DNA of 64,000 bases from assembly GCA_036898135.1 (NCBI GenBank), contig JBAHVR010000208.1, forward strand, positions 1-64,000, read 5' to 3'. The DNA comes from Oncomelania hupensis. Its lineage: Eukaryota; Mollusca; Gastropoda; Littorinimorpha; Pomatiopsidae. Positions 34,199-46,465 of this stretch are shown piece after piece. How positions within the stretch are numbered: the first letter of the stretch is position 1; every line of letters starts with the position of its first letter. The notes below the pieces were generated by a model that saw only the letters and a list, made by a program, of their open reading frames with translations, had not been told where the DNA came from and ran no database searches. A program made the position numbers and the translations under genes.

Positions 34199-34382
34199 AT
34201 GGCGTCACAAGAAGATTGGTTAGATCTGAATTCGTCTAATTTGACCTCGCATGCTGCTGGAACAATGCAATTTGAATTTGCTTTCAAAAATCAAAAGAGA
34301 GCGAGACCACAACAAAGTACAACGAGCCAAGGCGACGCAAACACTCAAGGCCGACAGACAAAAAGCACACAAACTACAAAAG
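34199..34382 (+). CDS. Trp-module gene, first coding exon
   Basis: ATG at 34199 (context CAAAATGGCG) opens MASQEDWLDLNSSNLTSHAA and then a polar, Gln/Thr/Lys-rich segment; the donor AAAAG|GTAAGT at 34383 leaves one codon base. The exon at 43806 starts with two bases and joins to give GAA. The head has no hydrophobic segment or signal peptide, so a cytosolic or nuclear protein is likely. TGACGTCG about 35 bp upstream and the ATGGCG context suit a first exon near a promoter. The link to the downstream exons rests on phase and strand only. Confidence 0.6.
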
Positions 34383-34859
34383 GTAAGTACCGTGACCATA
34401 CACAATAAAGTAGGCCTAACCACCATTGCAAAATAGGATTGATCATCACCATGATTGAATTTTTCCACCCCACCTTCCAATCGGTACGGAATCGAACATA
34501 TGCTCAAATCATCATATCTTTGACAGAACTTGCATGTGCATTATACAGTGTGATTCAAGCGATAAATGAACCATCACATCGAAGCGATCAGAGCAGCTGA
34601 ATCGATGACAATGGTGATCAATCGTTCACTGAGACTCACGATCGCCTGCACTGAGCTCACATACATGTGTGCATGTTTCTATAAATCCATCATGTTCTCC
34701 TTCGATAATTGAGCAAAGCCGTTGTTCACTACCAGAAATATGCAGTTCCTCTCCCAACTTTCGTTTAATTTCAGCCAGCACATCTTCGCGAGAAATGGCG
34801 ACCACGACTGAACCGTAGCTAGTTATCAGATTTCCCAGAATTCTCTATTCTATTTTTAG

Positions 34860-34990
34860 GTTTGGGATACCCCCGTCTGTTCAAAACATAAAAGGGCAAC
34901 GGGTAAAAAAGCACGTCGACTGGGGTTTTGTAATACGAGAAATAAAGTTAGTTGTATTCTTGCATTGGATTGATTGGATTGGATTGATCG
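34860..34990 (+). repeat. Short retroposon with (GATTG)n tail, copy 2
   Basis: Partner of 33790-34000 with the same AATAAAGTT and CTTGCATTGGATTG end. A weak SINE family 2 fragment (GGCCAGCCCCTTGGGCGG) follows at about 35090-35190. Confidence 0.6.
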
Positions 34991-35727
34991 CAGCCTATCA
35001 TACTGTAATCAAGCAGTAATTCTGTCTGTCAAAGGGCAGGAGAACATCTAGTCGTACATCTAGGTCGATCAGGGTGTCTCAGTTGTTTGGGAGCGTTTAG
35101 CAGTGCCTACTTGACGTCTTCAGTTAGGTCCCGATTTTGGCCAGCCCCTTGGGCGGCCCTCTGAGCTGGAAAGTGAGCTTGGAAAAACTATTAAATTAAG
35201 GTAATTTGAACGTATGATGTATCCACAGAACCACATCTCAAGCAAGACGGTACATGGACCTGAGTCCAGAAGTCGACCAGTGCCTTGGGGTAACTCTTTG
35301 AGCTGTCAAGCGCACTATGTAAGAACTTTTCATTAAGGTAATATCAATGTATCCACTATTATAAAACAGTACCACATCAAGCAGCACGGTATCAGGACCA
35401 CACAGCAGACGGGTAAACAACACTCCTGTTCTTTTTTTTCTTTTTCTTCTTCGCTTTCTGCCTCGTTCTTTTGCGCTCTGAAACCACGTCAGATGGAGGG
35501 ACTCATAATCACATTTAGATATATATATTTTTTTATTTGTATTCGTCTGTTTTTACAAATAAATGTGCATTTCGGGTAACGTCAACCGAAGTCAGGAAGC
35601 GGTATTTTCATCTTCGCCGTAAGTCGGAGGCTTTGCTTCTAAACCCCAAACTGATGCTTTCACAAACACAAACGCGCGCGCTCGCGCACGTACGCACACA
35701 CACACACACAAACACACACACAATACA

Positions 35728-35791
<64 letters not shown>
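35728..35791. repeat. (TC)n microsatellite
   Basis: A pure TC run preceded by CA repeats (35694-35725). Confidence 0.96.
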
Positions 35792-35890
35792 ACACAATAC
35801 ACGCAATTTCATATTGTTGTTGGCACTTTATTGTTTCTTTTTATGGGAAAATTGTGGGCCACCTCCGCTGGAAAGGCGTAGTCGCAGCCT

Positions 35891-36074
35891 ATGGCGCGCC
35901 CAAACCCAGCCTACCTAATATTTGTTGTGTTTTTAACACTTTGCTGGGGGGAGCAATCCAAAGTACCCGAAGAACACCCCGAGACATTGCCCGAGTCGAC
36001 AGTAAATAATATTAGGAGAAACATAACGCCCATAGGTAGAATCGATCCACACCTGTCTGGCGCCATTGGAGAAG
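35891..36074 (+). CDS. Possible signal-peptide exon of an unknown gene
   Basis: ATG at 35891 in good context (GCCTATGG) opens MARPNPAYLIFVVFLTLCWG, a convincing signal peptide, then a polar segment with NIRRNITPIGRIDPHL. It could end at a GC-type donor GAAG|GCAAGT at 36075 (phase 1); otherwise the frame stops at a TAG 17 bases further on. No partner exon was recognised. It lies on the strand opposite the CYSTM-like gene, inside that gene's intron. Confidence 0.4.
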
Positions 36075-36714
36075 GCAAGTTAGTCCCGCCTTAGACCACG
36101 CCGGCCACATCCACCCTCACCACCCCCCATCCTCTCCTGTCCTCCCTCTTCTCTCTATCACACACACACACGCACACGCACACACACAAACCACCACCAC
36201 CACCACCAAATCATGTTTTGGTTTTTCCTTTCAAACTGCCTGACTGGTTGGCTGGTAGTCGAATAGGCAGTTTGACCCACGCATACTGACGTTATCTTAG
36301 TTTGGCGGGATCAAAGTTTAAGGATTAGGCCCTTTGACGTTAGCTCCTCTGGTTCCTACCCGCTGTATCAGTTTCAAAAAAAATAGTCCAATCTTACTTT
36401 ATTCGAAAGGGAGTATTGTTTGGCGCGGAAAAAATAACGAGAACCTAGTCCCTGTATATTTTCTGACACGTTTATGAATGTAAACCTTGAACTCATCAGG
36501 ACTTCTGTATTCACAAAAATTACTTTAAGTTATAGTAGTCTGGTAGGACAGTTGTTGCTGTAATATAATAAGGTTTATTTTTGTTGTTTCCCGGACAACA
36601 TAGTTGTATTGTATTATATTGTATTGTAGTGTATAGTTTTTGCATTTCATTTGTATCGCATAGCTTTTGTTATATTGTATTGTTAAGTTTTTTATTGTAT
36701 TGCATTGTACTTAC

Positions 36715-36968
36715 TGCTGTGCGTTTGGTCCAGGGTCCATATAAACAGGTTGCGGACCCCCCATCATGGGCTGGGAAGGAGGATAGGGCGATGAGCCGTA
36801 CGGCGATCCATATGCGGGCTGTGTGATTGGCCGTAGCCAGGTCCCATTTGGGTTGCGTAGTTTACCCCTGGAGGCATTCCATATCCGCCCTTTGGTTGGT
36901 AGTCCACATTACTAAATGGTGGGCTATAGGGTGGAGGCGGTGGGTAGGGCTGCATGGTCTGTTATCAC
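36715..36968 (-). CDS. CYSTM1-like gene, exon 1 (proline-rich head) with a frameshift
   Basis: The acceptor AACAG at 36969 precedes ATG at 36955. The frame encodes MQPYPPPPPYSPPFSNVDYQ, Gly/Pro/Tyr-rich with a PPPY motif, then shifts by one missing base near 36830-36836; the other frame continues YGSPYGSSPYPPSQPMMGG to the donor CAGCA|GTAAGT at 36714. With one base restored the two exons total 117 codons, close to human CYSTM1 (97 residues). A 5' untranslated exon lies upstream. The head is like the Pro/Tyr/Gly-rich N-terminus of that family. Confidence 0.8.
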
Positions 36969-37204
36969 AAAACACAGACATGCACGTCCTTTCTTGATGC
37001 AGTGGCTTTCACAGAGTTACCACGTGTGCAATGTTTATTATTTTATGACAATGTTTACCAGCGAATGGCAAGGTTTATTATTGTATGGCAACAGTCTAAG
37101 GATTAGGGTTCTGTTTCAAATCATTTAAAAAGAAAAGAAAAGACATCAACCGGAGAAGGTGAAGCGGATCTTGTATCTGTCGGTACAACTGAAAGGCCAG
37201 ATAG

Positions 37205-38375
37205 GATCAAGAGGAACTAGAACGGCAAAGAGCGTATGACTCGCATGCTCCTAAAATAGAACTTGCAAAATTCTATTACTTATTCTATTACTTACCTTCA
37301 ATATCAACGCAAAAAACGGAGCATATTTGAAAGATCAAGCTTTGATCACTTCCTGCAACAAGTTTGAACTTATTATCTCTCATAATCTCTCATAGGTTAT
37401 GGTCAAGGTCACTTTAAAGTACTCATATGAACCGAATTTGGACAGCTCCAGTAACCTTGACCTTCGAACCAGATAAACCAACTTTGCATGTTATGTGTGT
37501 CTCATTGTTATCTATTATGCCTCAAACAATCATTAGTTCAATATCAATAACTTAAGGCAAAAGTTACATTTTGTGAAAATTGCCATTTTTCTTATTGTTG
37601 ACCCTGTCACATTGACTTAAAGTAAAATCATTAATTCACTTATCAATTTCGAGGTCTCTTGGATATACATCATCCTACCAAGTTTGGTTGTGATTATATA
37701 TATAAAGCACAGGCGCACGCCCACTCACAACCCCCACACGCACACGCATACTCACGCATACCCGCATGGGTATCTAAATTAAAACATAATGGGATAAAAT
37801 ACATTAAAGAATCAGAATTGCACCACTAACACATTATCGCAAATAATAAATTGGCGTTTAAGTATAACACCTCATGCTCTGTGGATAACTGAGGACACTG
37901 GTACTGAGAGTGCGGCCTCGGGGAAGAAGCTGTGTCTAAACCGGCTAGTTCTAACTTTTAGTGCTCTGAAGCGTTTGCCTGACGGGAGGAGCTCGAACAG
38001 ATGGTTGGCTGGGTAGGATGGGTCGCCAATGATGTTGCTGACCCTTCTTGCCAAACGCGTGCTGTATAAGGACGCGAAGGATAATAAATCGCAGCATATG
38101 ATTTTTGCCGCGCGTTTCACAATTCTTTCGAGTTGAAACTTCTCGCCCGAAGTGGCGCCTCCAAACCAGACTGTGATACTGAAGCACAGGATACTCTCAA
38201 TCACGGCGCGATAGAAATGCGCGAGTATTGTCTGGTTAAGTCCAAGCCTCTTGAGCTGTAATACATATATAATCATCAAATAGGTTCCGAAAACTTGGCC
38301 ACATCACCTTACAGTTTTGCACAAACGGATGGAAAAGGACAGACAGATGGACGGACGGACACATTTTATTTAGGG
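37205..38375 (+). repeat. Family D repeat interrupted by a LINE
   Basis: The left part (37205-37700) and right tail (38285-38370, with GGACAGACAGATGGACGGAC) match 14010-15230. The break in between, after ACCAAGTTTGGTTGTGA, is filled by the minus-strand LINE piece. Confidence 0.7.
37872..38279 (-). mobile_element. LINE reverse-transcriptase C-terminal fragment
   Basis: The minus frame reads LGLNQTILAHFYRAVIESIL, FGGATSGEKFQLERIVKRAA and NHLFELLPSGKRFRALK, the conserved end of many animal non-LTR pol proteins, with a stop at 37872. It is 5'-truncated inside the family D repeat. A different family from 38400-40240. Confidence 0.85.
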
Positions 38376-38399
38376 CGCCCGGGGCGAAGTGCCACTGAA

Positions 38400-40240
38400 C
38401 AGATTTTCAACCTCAGAATAATCTGTGAGAAATACCTACATCACCAACAACATCATATATATAATATGTTTGTAGACTTCAAGAAAGCGTTTGACCCGAG
38501 TCTTGTGTGTGCAGCTCTGTGGACAAATATGAGAGTGTAAAAAATCAGCTAACATTATTAAAGCCATCCTAAGCCTCTATGACAAGGCTACTTGTGCTGT
38601 CCTCCACAACAGCGCCATTGGGAACTGGTTCAGAACAACAATCGCGTGCGTCAAGGATGCCTAATATCTCCCACACTCTTCAACATCTACCTAGAGCGCA
38701 TCATGTCAGATGCCCTTGCAAATCACGAAGGCACAGTCAGCATAGGGGTAGTGCAATCTCCAGCCTCCATTTTGCGGATGACATTGATGTATTGGCTGGA
38801 GAGGAACTAGAACTTGAACAGCTGGTGCAGAGGCTTGACACCATCTCCAGGACCTTTGGAATGGAAATAAGTGCAGAGAAGACCAAAATGATGCCCAACA
38901 ATACCAAAGACATCAACACGGACATCAAAGTCCAAACCCCTTGGGGTCATGAGCAATCTTGCCACTGTAGATTGTTCAAACCTATAAAGGGAAAAGTGAA
39001 AGCCACAGTTGAAAACCTGTCTTTCCTTTCTAGGCAAGACAGATTCACTGCGGCAACAGCACCCCCGTTGGAGTGCCGGGGGTTTTCAGTATAAATAGTA
39101 TCCCCACTTTATGGAAATTTAGTGCTTTAAATTCCCACTGTCGCTGTCTTCCTCATTTACTCTTTCCTATTCCTGCTCTGTCCTTCACTCTGCTATACTA
39201 TCTTCTTCTTCGCTAGATCAATGACCTACCTTTTTTCTTGAAAACTCTTCCTGGACAAGACTCCTTGTTTGTGTATGAGGTATGTTGGATCAGCTTGGGA
39301 GTGTTGGACGCTTTCTGCCGGGTGGTCACTAGGGCTTCCTATGATTGTACTATTTAGCACTATAGGCATTTTATATGTATGCGTTTTGTTGATGATTTAT
39401 AATGATGTTTGTATTCTATTTTGTTTTTGTAACCGAGGGTTCGCGTAGTTGAGGTCAACCCTCAGCCGTCCCTCGCGTGGGATGTTTTTATTGTAAAGTG
39501 ACTGGCCGGTGGAGGGCATTCAATTTTCCCACTGGGGTTGTTTCAGCAGATCTTTTATGCGGATCGGGGGTTGTCCGGTCCTGATTTGGCTCGGAAGAGT
39601 CCGCTGGACCTAAAGCAACAATAAATCAATCAATCAATCAATCAAAGTCCAAGGCCCATCCCTCCACACAGTGCATAGCATCAAATAATTTGGAGCCATT
39701 GTATCAGGCAATGAATCCCGACAGGAAGTCCTCTCCAGGATCGCACAAACAACTGCTGCCAACGTTGCGGACATGTCAAATACACTCACAGTTCACTTGA
39801 TACAAGCCGCAAACAACAAATCATGTCGCTACATGAATCAGTCCATGTGAAATGTGAGGGAAGGGGGAGGGAGGGAAGATGCTGGGTATGGGGACAGGGG
39901 GACGGAAGGGGGTGGTGGGGTGAGAGGGCAGGATAACTGGGGCGCTGTATGGCCTTTTGTGCAATACGGTGACATGCTCACAGTGTTGAAGAAACGGAAA
40001 CTCCGATGGTATGGCCACATCAGCAGAGCATCAGGTCTTGCAAATACCATCCTGCAAGGCACGGTGCAAGGAGACAGAATAAGAGGGAAACAGAAAGAGG
40101 TGGGATGACAACATTCGAGAATGGACTGGCTTGACACTGAGCGACGCCATGAGGGTTGATGAGGACAGAGAAAGATGGAGTACGTTGGTTAAACGATAAT
40201 CTGTGGTACCCCAACGACTTTCGAGTTACGGGATAGGATA
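38400..40240 (+). mobile_element. Non-LTR retrotransposon fragment, copy 2
   Basis: The same family as 7375-8945: FVDFKKAFD near 38470, RQGCLISPTLFNIYLERIM near 38655, FADDIDVLAGEE near 38780, then family A interrupts, and KKRKLRWYGHISRAS near 39990, ending in (GGATA)n at about 40227-40245. Multiple frameshifts and internal changes; inactive. Confidence 0.88.
38936..39642 (+). repeat. Family A retroposon, full-length with target duplication
   Basis: CAAAGTCCAA is duplicated at 38926-38935 and 39643-39652 within the LINE frame. The 707-bp insert begins ACCCCTTGGGGTCATGAG, about 120 bp upstream of where most other copies begin, and ends in CTGGACCTAAAGCAACAAT with a (CAAT)n tail. This fixes the true ends of the family. 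No ORF of note; a TATAAATAG and a B-box-like GGTTCG are present. Confidence 0.88.
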
Positions 40241-40259
40241 GGATAGAATCAAATTAGGA

Positions 40260-40396
40260 CACAGGCTGTGAAGTCCGTAGGCCTCGCCTCAATTACATAC
40301 TATACATATATATAAGCCTATATATGTATAGTATGTAATTATATATATGTGGTTAGTATGTAATTGAGTCGAGGCCTACGGACTTCACAGCCTGTG
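40260..40396. mobile_element. Short palindromic MITE
   Basis: A 137-bp element with ~48-bp near-perfect inverted arms (CACAGGCTGTGAAGTCCGTA and inverse) around a TATATA-rich centre; ATTAGGA flanks both sides (40253-40259, 40397-40403), partly within the LINE's GGATA tail. No ORF. Bases 40404-41007 show nothing else. Confidence 0.8.
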
Positions 40397-41019
40397 ATTA
40401 GGATAGGATAGGATAACAAACCAAACCCGCAGAGTTAAATTGTTCGAAAAAAACACCAAAGACCTAGGTCTAAGTTTATGAATCCGGAAAGAGCTAAAAG
40501 CTTACTGCTTGTTTGAAAGGGGCTCAGTGTTGATTCCGCTTCATCTTCGAGGTGGACCTCCCCCACTGATAGTTCTTTCTCGATGGTTTCTTGATTCTCA
40601 GAGCCACAATTTCACAGAAACTGCCGAGTCTGATTGGCCAAGTTTATGACGTCATTGATTGAGGACATAATGACGACACTATGGGTGACGTTTTTTTTTT
40701 AAATTTTAAATTGCAATTAAATTGGCTGAGAGGTTTCTATTTCAGGCCTCCGATGCGTCTTCCAATGTTAGTAGTAATTTTATTTTCCAATGCCTAAGTC
40801 ATAAACTATTTAGGCAGTGAAAGCCTTTAAAATGTATTAAACTATAATAAAAAGAGCAAGGAAATGTACAGTGTATACATATGTTCAGAAAAATACATCA
40901 GCACCAAAAACAAAGAATATGATAAGACTTTAGTTAACAATAAAGACCATTTTACTACACATTCCAACACACATCCATTCACCCACACAGAATGTGAGGG
41001 AGCACATTACGATGTATCA

Positions 41020-41077
41020 GTTAGTTAGTTAGTTAAATAGATTAATGTCCCCGGACAAATAAGCGTATAGGGGACGA
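41020..41077 (-). mobile_element. Micro-retroposon of family B (58 bp)
   Basis: TACGATGTATCA is duplicated at 41008-41019 and 41078-41089. The insert consists of a (GTTA)n tail and the hairpin GTCCCC...GGGGAC of family B. Confidence 0.85.
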
Positions 41078-41205
41078 TACGATGTATCAAGTACATTAAT
41101 TGATTTATATAGTTTATTCTTCGATGAACACACGGGGACACAGCTGCACAAAACACCAACCAGGAAGAGGGGAGAGAAAGGGAAAGAGAAGAAAAAGGGA
41201 AGGAA

Positions 41206-41446
<241 letters not shown>

Positions 41447-41642
41447 TCAGGAACTCAGGAAACTTTAATGCGAGGCCACCAGCCTATACGCATGGGGGTA
41501 GCACAACAGACATGGGGAAAAAAAAAAAGACAAAGCAAAAATCACCAAAAATTTCAAAAGTTAAAAAAAAAAAATATATGACAAACACGCGTCATTTGAC
41601 AGAATGTGTCTCAAAGAAAAGTAAAAATATTTTAAGTTACTT

Positions 41643-42120
41643 TTAACTTAGCAATTCTTCACGTTTTTTCATTGCATAGTACGTAAACATCGCTACATCT
41701 CTTGTAATAATCGTACTATCACTTTGTAATAAGAAAAACATCAGTGGTGGTACATCAACATTGAAGTGCCTCAAAATGTACTTTTCACGAATATCCTTAG
41801 ATCTATACGCTGGACAATACCACAAAAAATGCATTTCATTTTCAACAGACGTACAGAATGGGCATGTCTTTGGAACAACACTATATCTTTTATTTCCATT
41901 CAATTCTATAATGCCTAGACGTAACTTTACAAAGATATTTCTGAACTTATTTATAGTAATATCTGTTAAGTACTTCTCACACTGCAAGAGTGATTATACA
42001 CTGAGAACCTTTCGCTATCCATTAATTTACTAAACCATTCTTGTTTGTAGTACTCTATCATACGTTGTCTGAAAACACGTAAAAAAGCTTTCTTATTTCC
42101 TACTCCCCCGTTCAACCAAA
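41643..42120 (-). mobile_element. LINE pol C-terminus with CCHC-like zinc knuckle
   Basis: The minus frame 41987-41643 reads TITINKFRNIFVKLRLGI... and CPFCTSVENEMHFLWYCP, the C-x2-C...H-x4-C pattern at the end of many non-LTR pol proteins. The preceding segment (WLNGGVGNKKAFLRVFRQRM, 42115-41990) is in another frame, so one frameshift is present. Confidence 0.8.
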
Positions 42121-42133
42121 CGTGAGAAAACCC

Positions 42134-42301
<168 letters not shown>

Positions 42302-42849
42302 AAATAGATAAATGCGTGCACTACGTTCCACTGTTTTCTTTTTCTTTTTTTTATTTCTTTCTTTTTTCCCGCAATAAAAGATGAATAATCAGAATAATTG
42401 TTGATAAAATCTGTTAATTCCCCCCCCACACACACACACAAATACACACACACGCGCGCGCGCACACACTCACACACACACAGAGGATCATCGTATATAT
42501 TTTATTTACCTCTCCCTTTCAAAACAACTTATAAAAACCATAATATTAATATATTAATAACATGTGGGTGTGTGCGTGGGTGTGTGTGTGTGTGTGTGTA
42601 GTTGTGCGTAGGTGTTGACCCCGTTAGGCTGCCAATCGTATGGTTACACACTCACGTTATACTGCCGCGCTCATTATGCTGCCGACCGCATAATGCAATA
42701 TTGCGATTTTTGAACTCCCTAACCTCTAAAATATGCATAAATTATAATCCGAGCTGTGATTGGTTTAGGCAGCATAACGCGGAAAATTCATTGTACGTCA
42801 CACACGACCTTTTACACACGTGTGTGTATTCCGGCAGCATTTGTGCTGT

Positions 42850-42953
42850 AAAAAGTATACGTCAATTCACACACCAAGGAGAGAGAGGGTGGCTAGTTTT
42901 TGAAAACAAACTGTGCACAACTCGTCGCCATCTTGAATTGAAAAGAGCCACTG
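42850..42953 (+). promoter_or_regulatory. Possible alternative first exon or promoter of the Trp-module gene
   Basis: The CGCCATCTTG motif (YY1-like, common at start sites) at about 42925 is followed by a strong donor CACTG|GTAAGT at 42954. An open frame through it would end in phase 1, the same phase as exon 34199-34382, so both could splice to 43806. The exon's left edge is not defined. Confidence 0.35.
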
Positions 42954-43309
42954 GTAAGTTGCTGTTCTTTAGTTGATTTTTCGTTTGTTAATTATTTACT
43001 TTGAGTGCTTATGTATTTGTGCCATTATTATGAGAAAACCATGGATGCTGTCAGTGAAAATTCAACATTTTTTCTTCCCTTTTTCTGTGGAGAGTCCATT
43101 GAAGCTAGTGCCACTTTCATGGCATGCTGCGTCTCCATCCCTCTTCTACTGACAGCACTGTTCTAGATCTAATTCTACTTTGTTTCCTTCCATTGTTGAT
43201 TCAGAATCACGTTGGTTAATTCAAATTAATTATCAGTTCTGATGTTTGTTTTTTCTTTACATGAATGTTGGAAGGAAAAGTATTTATTCAGCATTCCAAT
43301 ACTAAAATA

Positions 43310-43675
43310 GGAAGTTTTTGTTTTCTAGCAGAGTTGTTACTAACTGGACTAATCTAGCTATTTCACTTAATAATGCACCAAGCATAAATAACTTTAAACA
43401 CCAGTTAGATATACTTCCACAGTTTAAAAATATATTTTATTGCTATGAGTATGATAATGAAATGTGTAGGAAAATCACATGCTCATTTTGCTCCTATACT
43501 ACTAGTAGTGGTACAGTGAAAGTAAACAACTGAACAAAAACAGAATACACAACCATTCACATAGTGTTGGTGAAATTCAGGGTCCATTCACCAACCGACG
43601 ACTAAAGGGAGATGCATGCCATTTTGTATGAACAACATTGTCAGATGTAAATATGTAAATAAATAAATAAACAAT
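43310..43675 (+). mobile_element. LINE 3' end
   Basis: The frame SSRVVTNWTNLAISLNNAPS then NNFKHQLD is the conserved pol C-terminus of CR1-like elements, followed by a short 3' UTR and a (TAAA)n tail at about 43655-43675. Intronic in the Trp-module gene. Confidence 0.75.
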
Positions 43676-43805
43676 AGTAGTATATGGTTACTGACCACAA
43701 TGTCCATATAGTGTTTGTAAGAAACTGTGTTAAGCTAACACTGCCACATTTGTCAGTCATTAATTTGACAGTCATTGAGTACTTATGGATTTTTTTCTTT
43801 TTTAG

Positions 43806-43856
43806 AATGTTCTGGAAATTCTGAGGTTTACAATTCGCCTGGAAAGCAATCAGAAA
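43806..43856 (+). CDS. Trp-module gene, 51-bp middle exon
   Basis: A strong polypyrimidine acceptor (TTTTCTTTTTTAG) and donor CAGAAA|GTAAGT define it. Two bases complete a codon from the previous exon, sixteen codons follow (CSGNSEVYNSPGKQSE), and one base is left for the next; the phases fit both sides. Confidence 0.7.
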
Positions 43857-44390
43857 GTAAGTATATTTAAAATTTGAATCCAGAAAGTTCTTTATTAGTT
43901 AATATTTCTGACTTTTACATTTATTTATATTATTATGATAGTGTTACTTTGTACATAAGTGTCCATACTTGCATGAACTTGAAACTGATTAAGGTCACTG
44001 ACCACAATCTCCGCATAGTGTTGGCAACTGCATTAAGCTAACACTGCCACATAGTGACAGTTAACTACTGTACAAAAACAGCATACACATGCCGAGATCT
44101 AAATGTTGGTGAATGTACCGGATGTGATCTTTAGCTGACTTAACGATGGAAAATTCTGCATTTAACAAATATCTAAAAATAAAATACGAAATTGAAAAAT
44201 ATAATTCAGCTTGAAGGTTAGAAATTAACAAATTACAGAAGCCTGGGTACAAAGGATAGTGTTTGTGGTTGACACTATGTTATATTTATTTTTATTTTCT
44301 CCAAAATTATCTACTAACTTCGCCATAATGTATCGGACATTTAATAAAGTTGATTTTCGTTTTTTTTTTGCCTTTCCCTTCCCCCCCCCC

Positions 44391-44455
44391 TCTCTCTCTC
44401 TCTCTCTGTGTCTCTCTCTATATGTCTCTCTCTCTCTCTCTGTCTCTCTCTTTAT
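44391..44455. repeat. (TC)n microsatellite
   Basis: An interrupted TC run in the intron; the surrounding 43858-44986 holds nothing else recognised. Confidence 0.9.
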
Positions 44456-44986
44456 TAACAAAGAGACCGTGCAGTTTATTAAGGTGGCTGTAATGAACTC
44501 GTACTGTCAGTTAAAAACAGGGGTTGTTAGACCGTATCAAGCATTTATTGATTGCACAGTACAGGACGGGAATACACCACCGACCACTTAGTTGTTTTTT
44601 TTAGAATTCTGCTTGCTTATGACAGTAAAGCATTTAATTTTATATCCGTAACATTGTCACATTGTTGCAATAAATAAAAAGTTTCACCTGACTGCTAAAT
44701 ACTTGGAAAATGTTATATTGATATTCACATCTAAACTAGTAAATATAATTAATTATCCGACAGTTTCATTGGCTGCACCTAGAAAGTAGAAAACCTGTTG
44801 ATTGTGCTTCGAAATATCTCCACATTATATCTTAAAAACTCTTGAAGCTATGGATTTATCCCTAGTGGACACCCTCTTTCACCCCCACACATCCTCCCTA
44901 TTTTCTTCCTCCCACCCCACACAATTTACTAATTACGGTCGGTTGTAAAATATTACCACAGTTGGGCTTTATATAGTAAACAAGTA

Positions 44987-46231
44987 CAGGGGCGTCGCAC
45001 GGTCCAAAATATTGGGGGGTGGGGGGGCAACCCTGTCGACGGGGAGGTGAGGGGGGGGGTGGGGGCTGACAAGCGGGACGCACCCTGTAATATATCCTCG
45101 TACCTTCATCCAACTGAAAGACTGAGAGTAAAAACATTTAATTATTTATGTTCTTCTTTACTGAAAATACAAGATTCATTTCCAGAAACTACAAATACAT
45201 GATTAGCGATATGTGATAATGATTAACACCAGGAAACACGAACATTAATTACCTGCCGCAAGATCATCTAGGTTGAAATTGTGTCTTCTCTATAAATCAC
45301 AACTCGTTTTGCATATTGCATACATATAATGACCAAACACTTCCACTACCAGTTTCAGAAAATCAGTCAATTGATCAATTTGTTTTACTAGGGCGTATAT
45401 TACTCGCAGTTTCTCTAAAGCAAAATACTGTCTGTCTGAGTGCCTTTTGTCTTGGTGATCACAGATGATCTTACTAGTAGTCCATGAACAAAATCTCAGC
45501 TAGTTCAGTCCACAAACATCGGAGATCTATTCGCGGACACATAAACAAACAAAACAAACAAACAAACAAACCAAGTGAAACCTATAATGGGGGGTGGGGT
45601 GTGGGGGTGGTGGTGTAATAATCAAAGCAGTCAAGCCCACGTTATCTGTCCCCAGAAAAGCGAACGGGTCCTTTTTTTCCCCTTTTGCGATCAAAGTACG
45701 TGCACGTGTAGGCTATCAACAAACTAAATCTAAATTAAAAAATATCGCGCACCTAACTATTTATTGACACTTGCACATTCACCCTTGCCTTACTCATTTT
45801 ACAGACTAAAGTAAATAATTGATATCAACAAACCTGGAAAATAGACGATTCCATTGTTTTGTTAATTTTGCTCTTTGCGTGATGAAATGACACTTCTTTC
45901 AAACAGCGAAAGCCAGCTCTGCTGCCCGGTGATTGCGTTAGCGCCACGAAATATTTTGTTGTGAAACACCGGCACATGCTAATAGATTATTGTAATATTA
46001 TTTCGTACGTTAGCCCTTTACACTACGGTTTAAAAATATGGTGATTTTTTTAATTATTGATTCTTCCTGCCTTCCTCTATCGATTGAAATCTTCTTCTTC
46101 TGCTTCTTCTTCTTTTCTTCTTTCTCTCTCTCTCTTTTTTTTTTTTTTGGGCCAATATTATTGTTGGGGGGGGGGGGGGGCAGGTGCCATCCTGCCTCCC
46201 CCCCCCCCCCCCCCCGTGTGCGACGCCCCTG
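44987..46231. mobile_element. hAT-type non-autonomous element
   Basis: The left end CAGGGGCGTCGCACGG and the right end, inverse of CAGGGGCGTCGCACACGG, form terminal inverted repeats of the hAT type. Poly-G/poly-C tracts adjoin both ends (about 45015-45065 and 46157-46215). No transposase frame was found in the 1245 bp. The flanking AAGTA is shared but no full 8-bp duplication is clear. Confidence 0.7.
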
Positions 46232-46256
46232 AAGTAACATTTGGGTTTTTCTGCAG

Positions 46257-46465
46257 AGCATCCAGCCAGGCGTCCATGGAGTAAAGAGGAAGTAGCAGCT
46301 TGTTATCGACAGTTGGGTCGCTACATTCACCTCCACACCTTACCTGGTAAAGCTGTTATAGAAGACTGCCTTCAAAAAGAACCTGTTCTCAGGCACATAA
46401 CTTGGAAAAACATCAAAGATTTTGTAAGAAATCGGGCTACAGCAACAGCTAACGCAGCTAGATAA
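46257..46465 (+). CDS. Trp-module gene, last exon
   Basis: The acceptor TTTTTCTGCAG ends at 46256. Two bases complete the Lys codon, then HPARRPWSKEEVAACYRQLG, a PGKAVIEDCL segment and TWKNIKDFVRNR, stop TAA at 46463. The spacing RPWS..E....R.LG......PGK..C/E.CL......W..IK..V.NR matches a conserved ~60-residue C-terminal module I recall from many fish and invertebrate proteins. The Trp spacing suggests a Myb/SANT-like fold. Function unknown; nuclear DNA binding is a guess. Confidence 0.78.

Noticed and set aside
34600..34850. Minus-strand coding exon (REDVLAEIKRKLGEELHISG)
   Set aside because: Open for about 70 codons and protein-like, but no convincing acceptor, donor or start was found, so it is not called.
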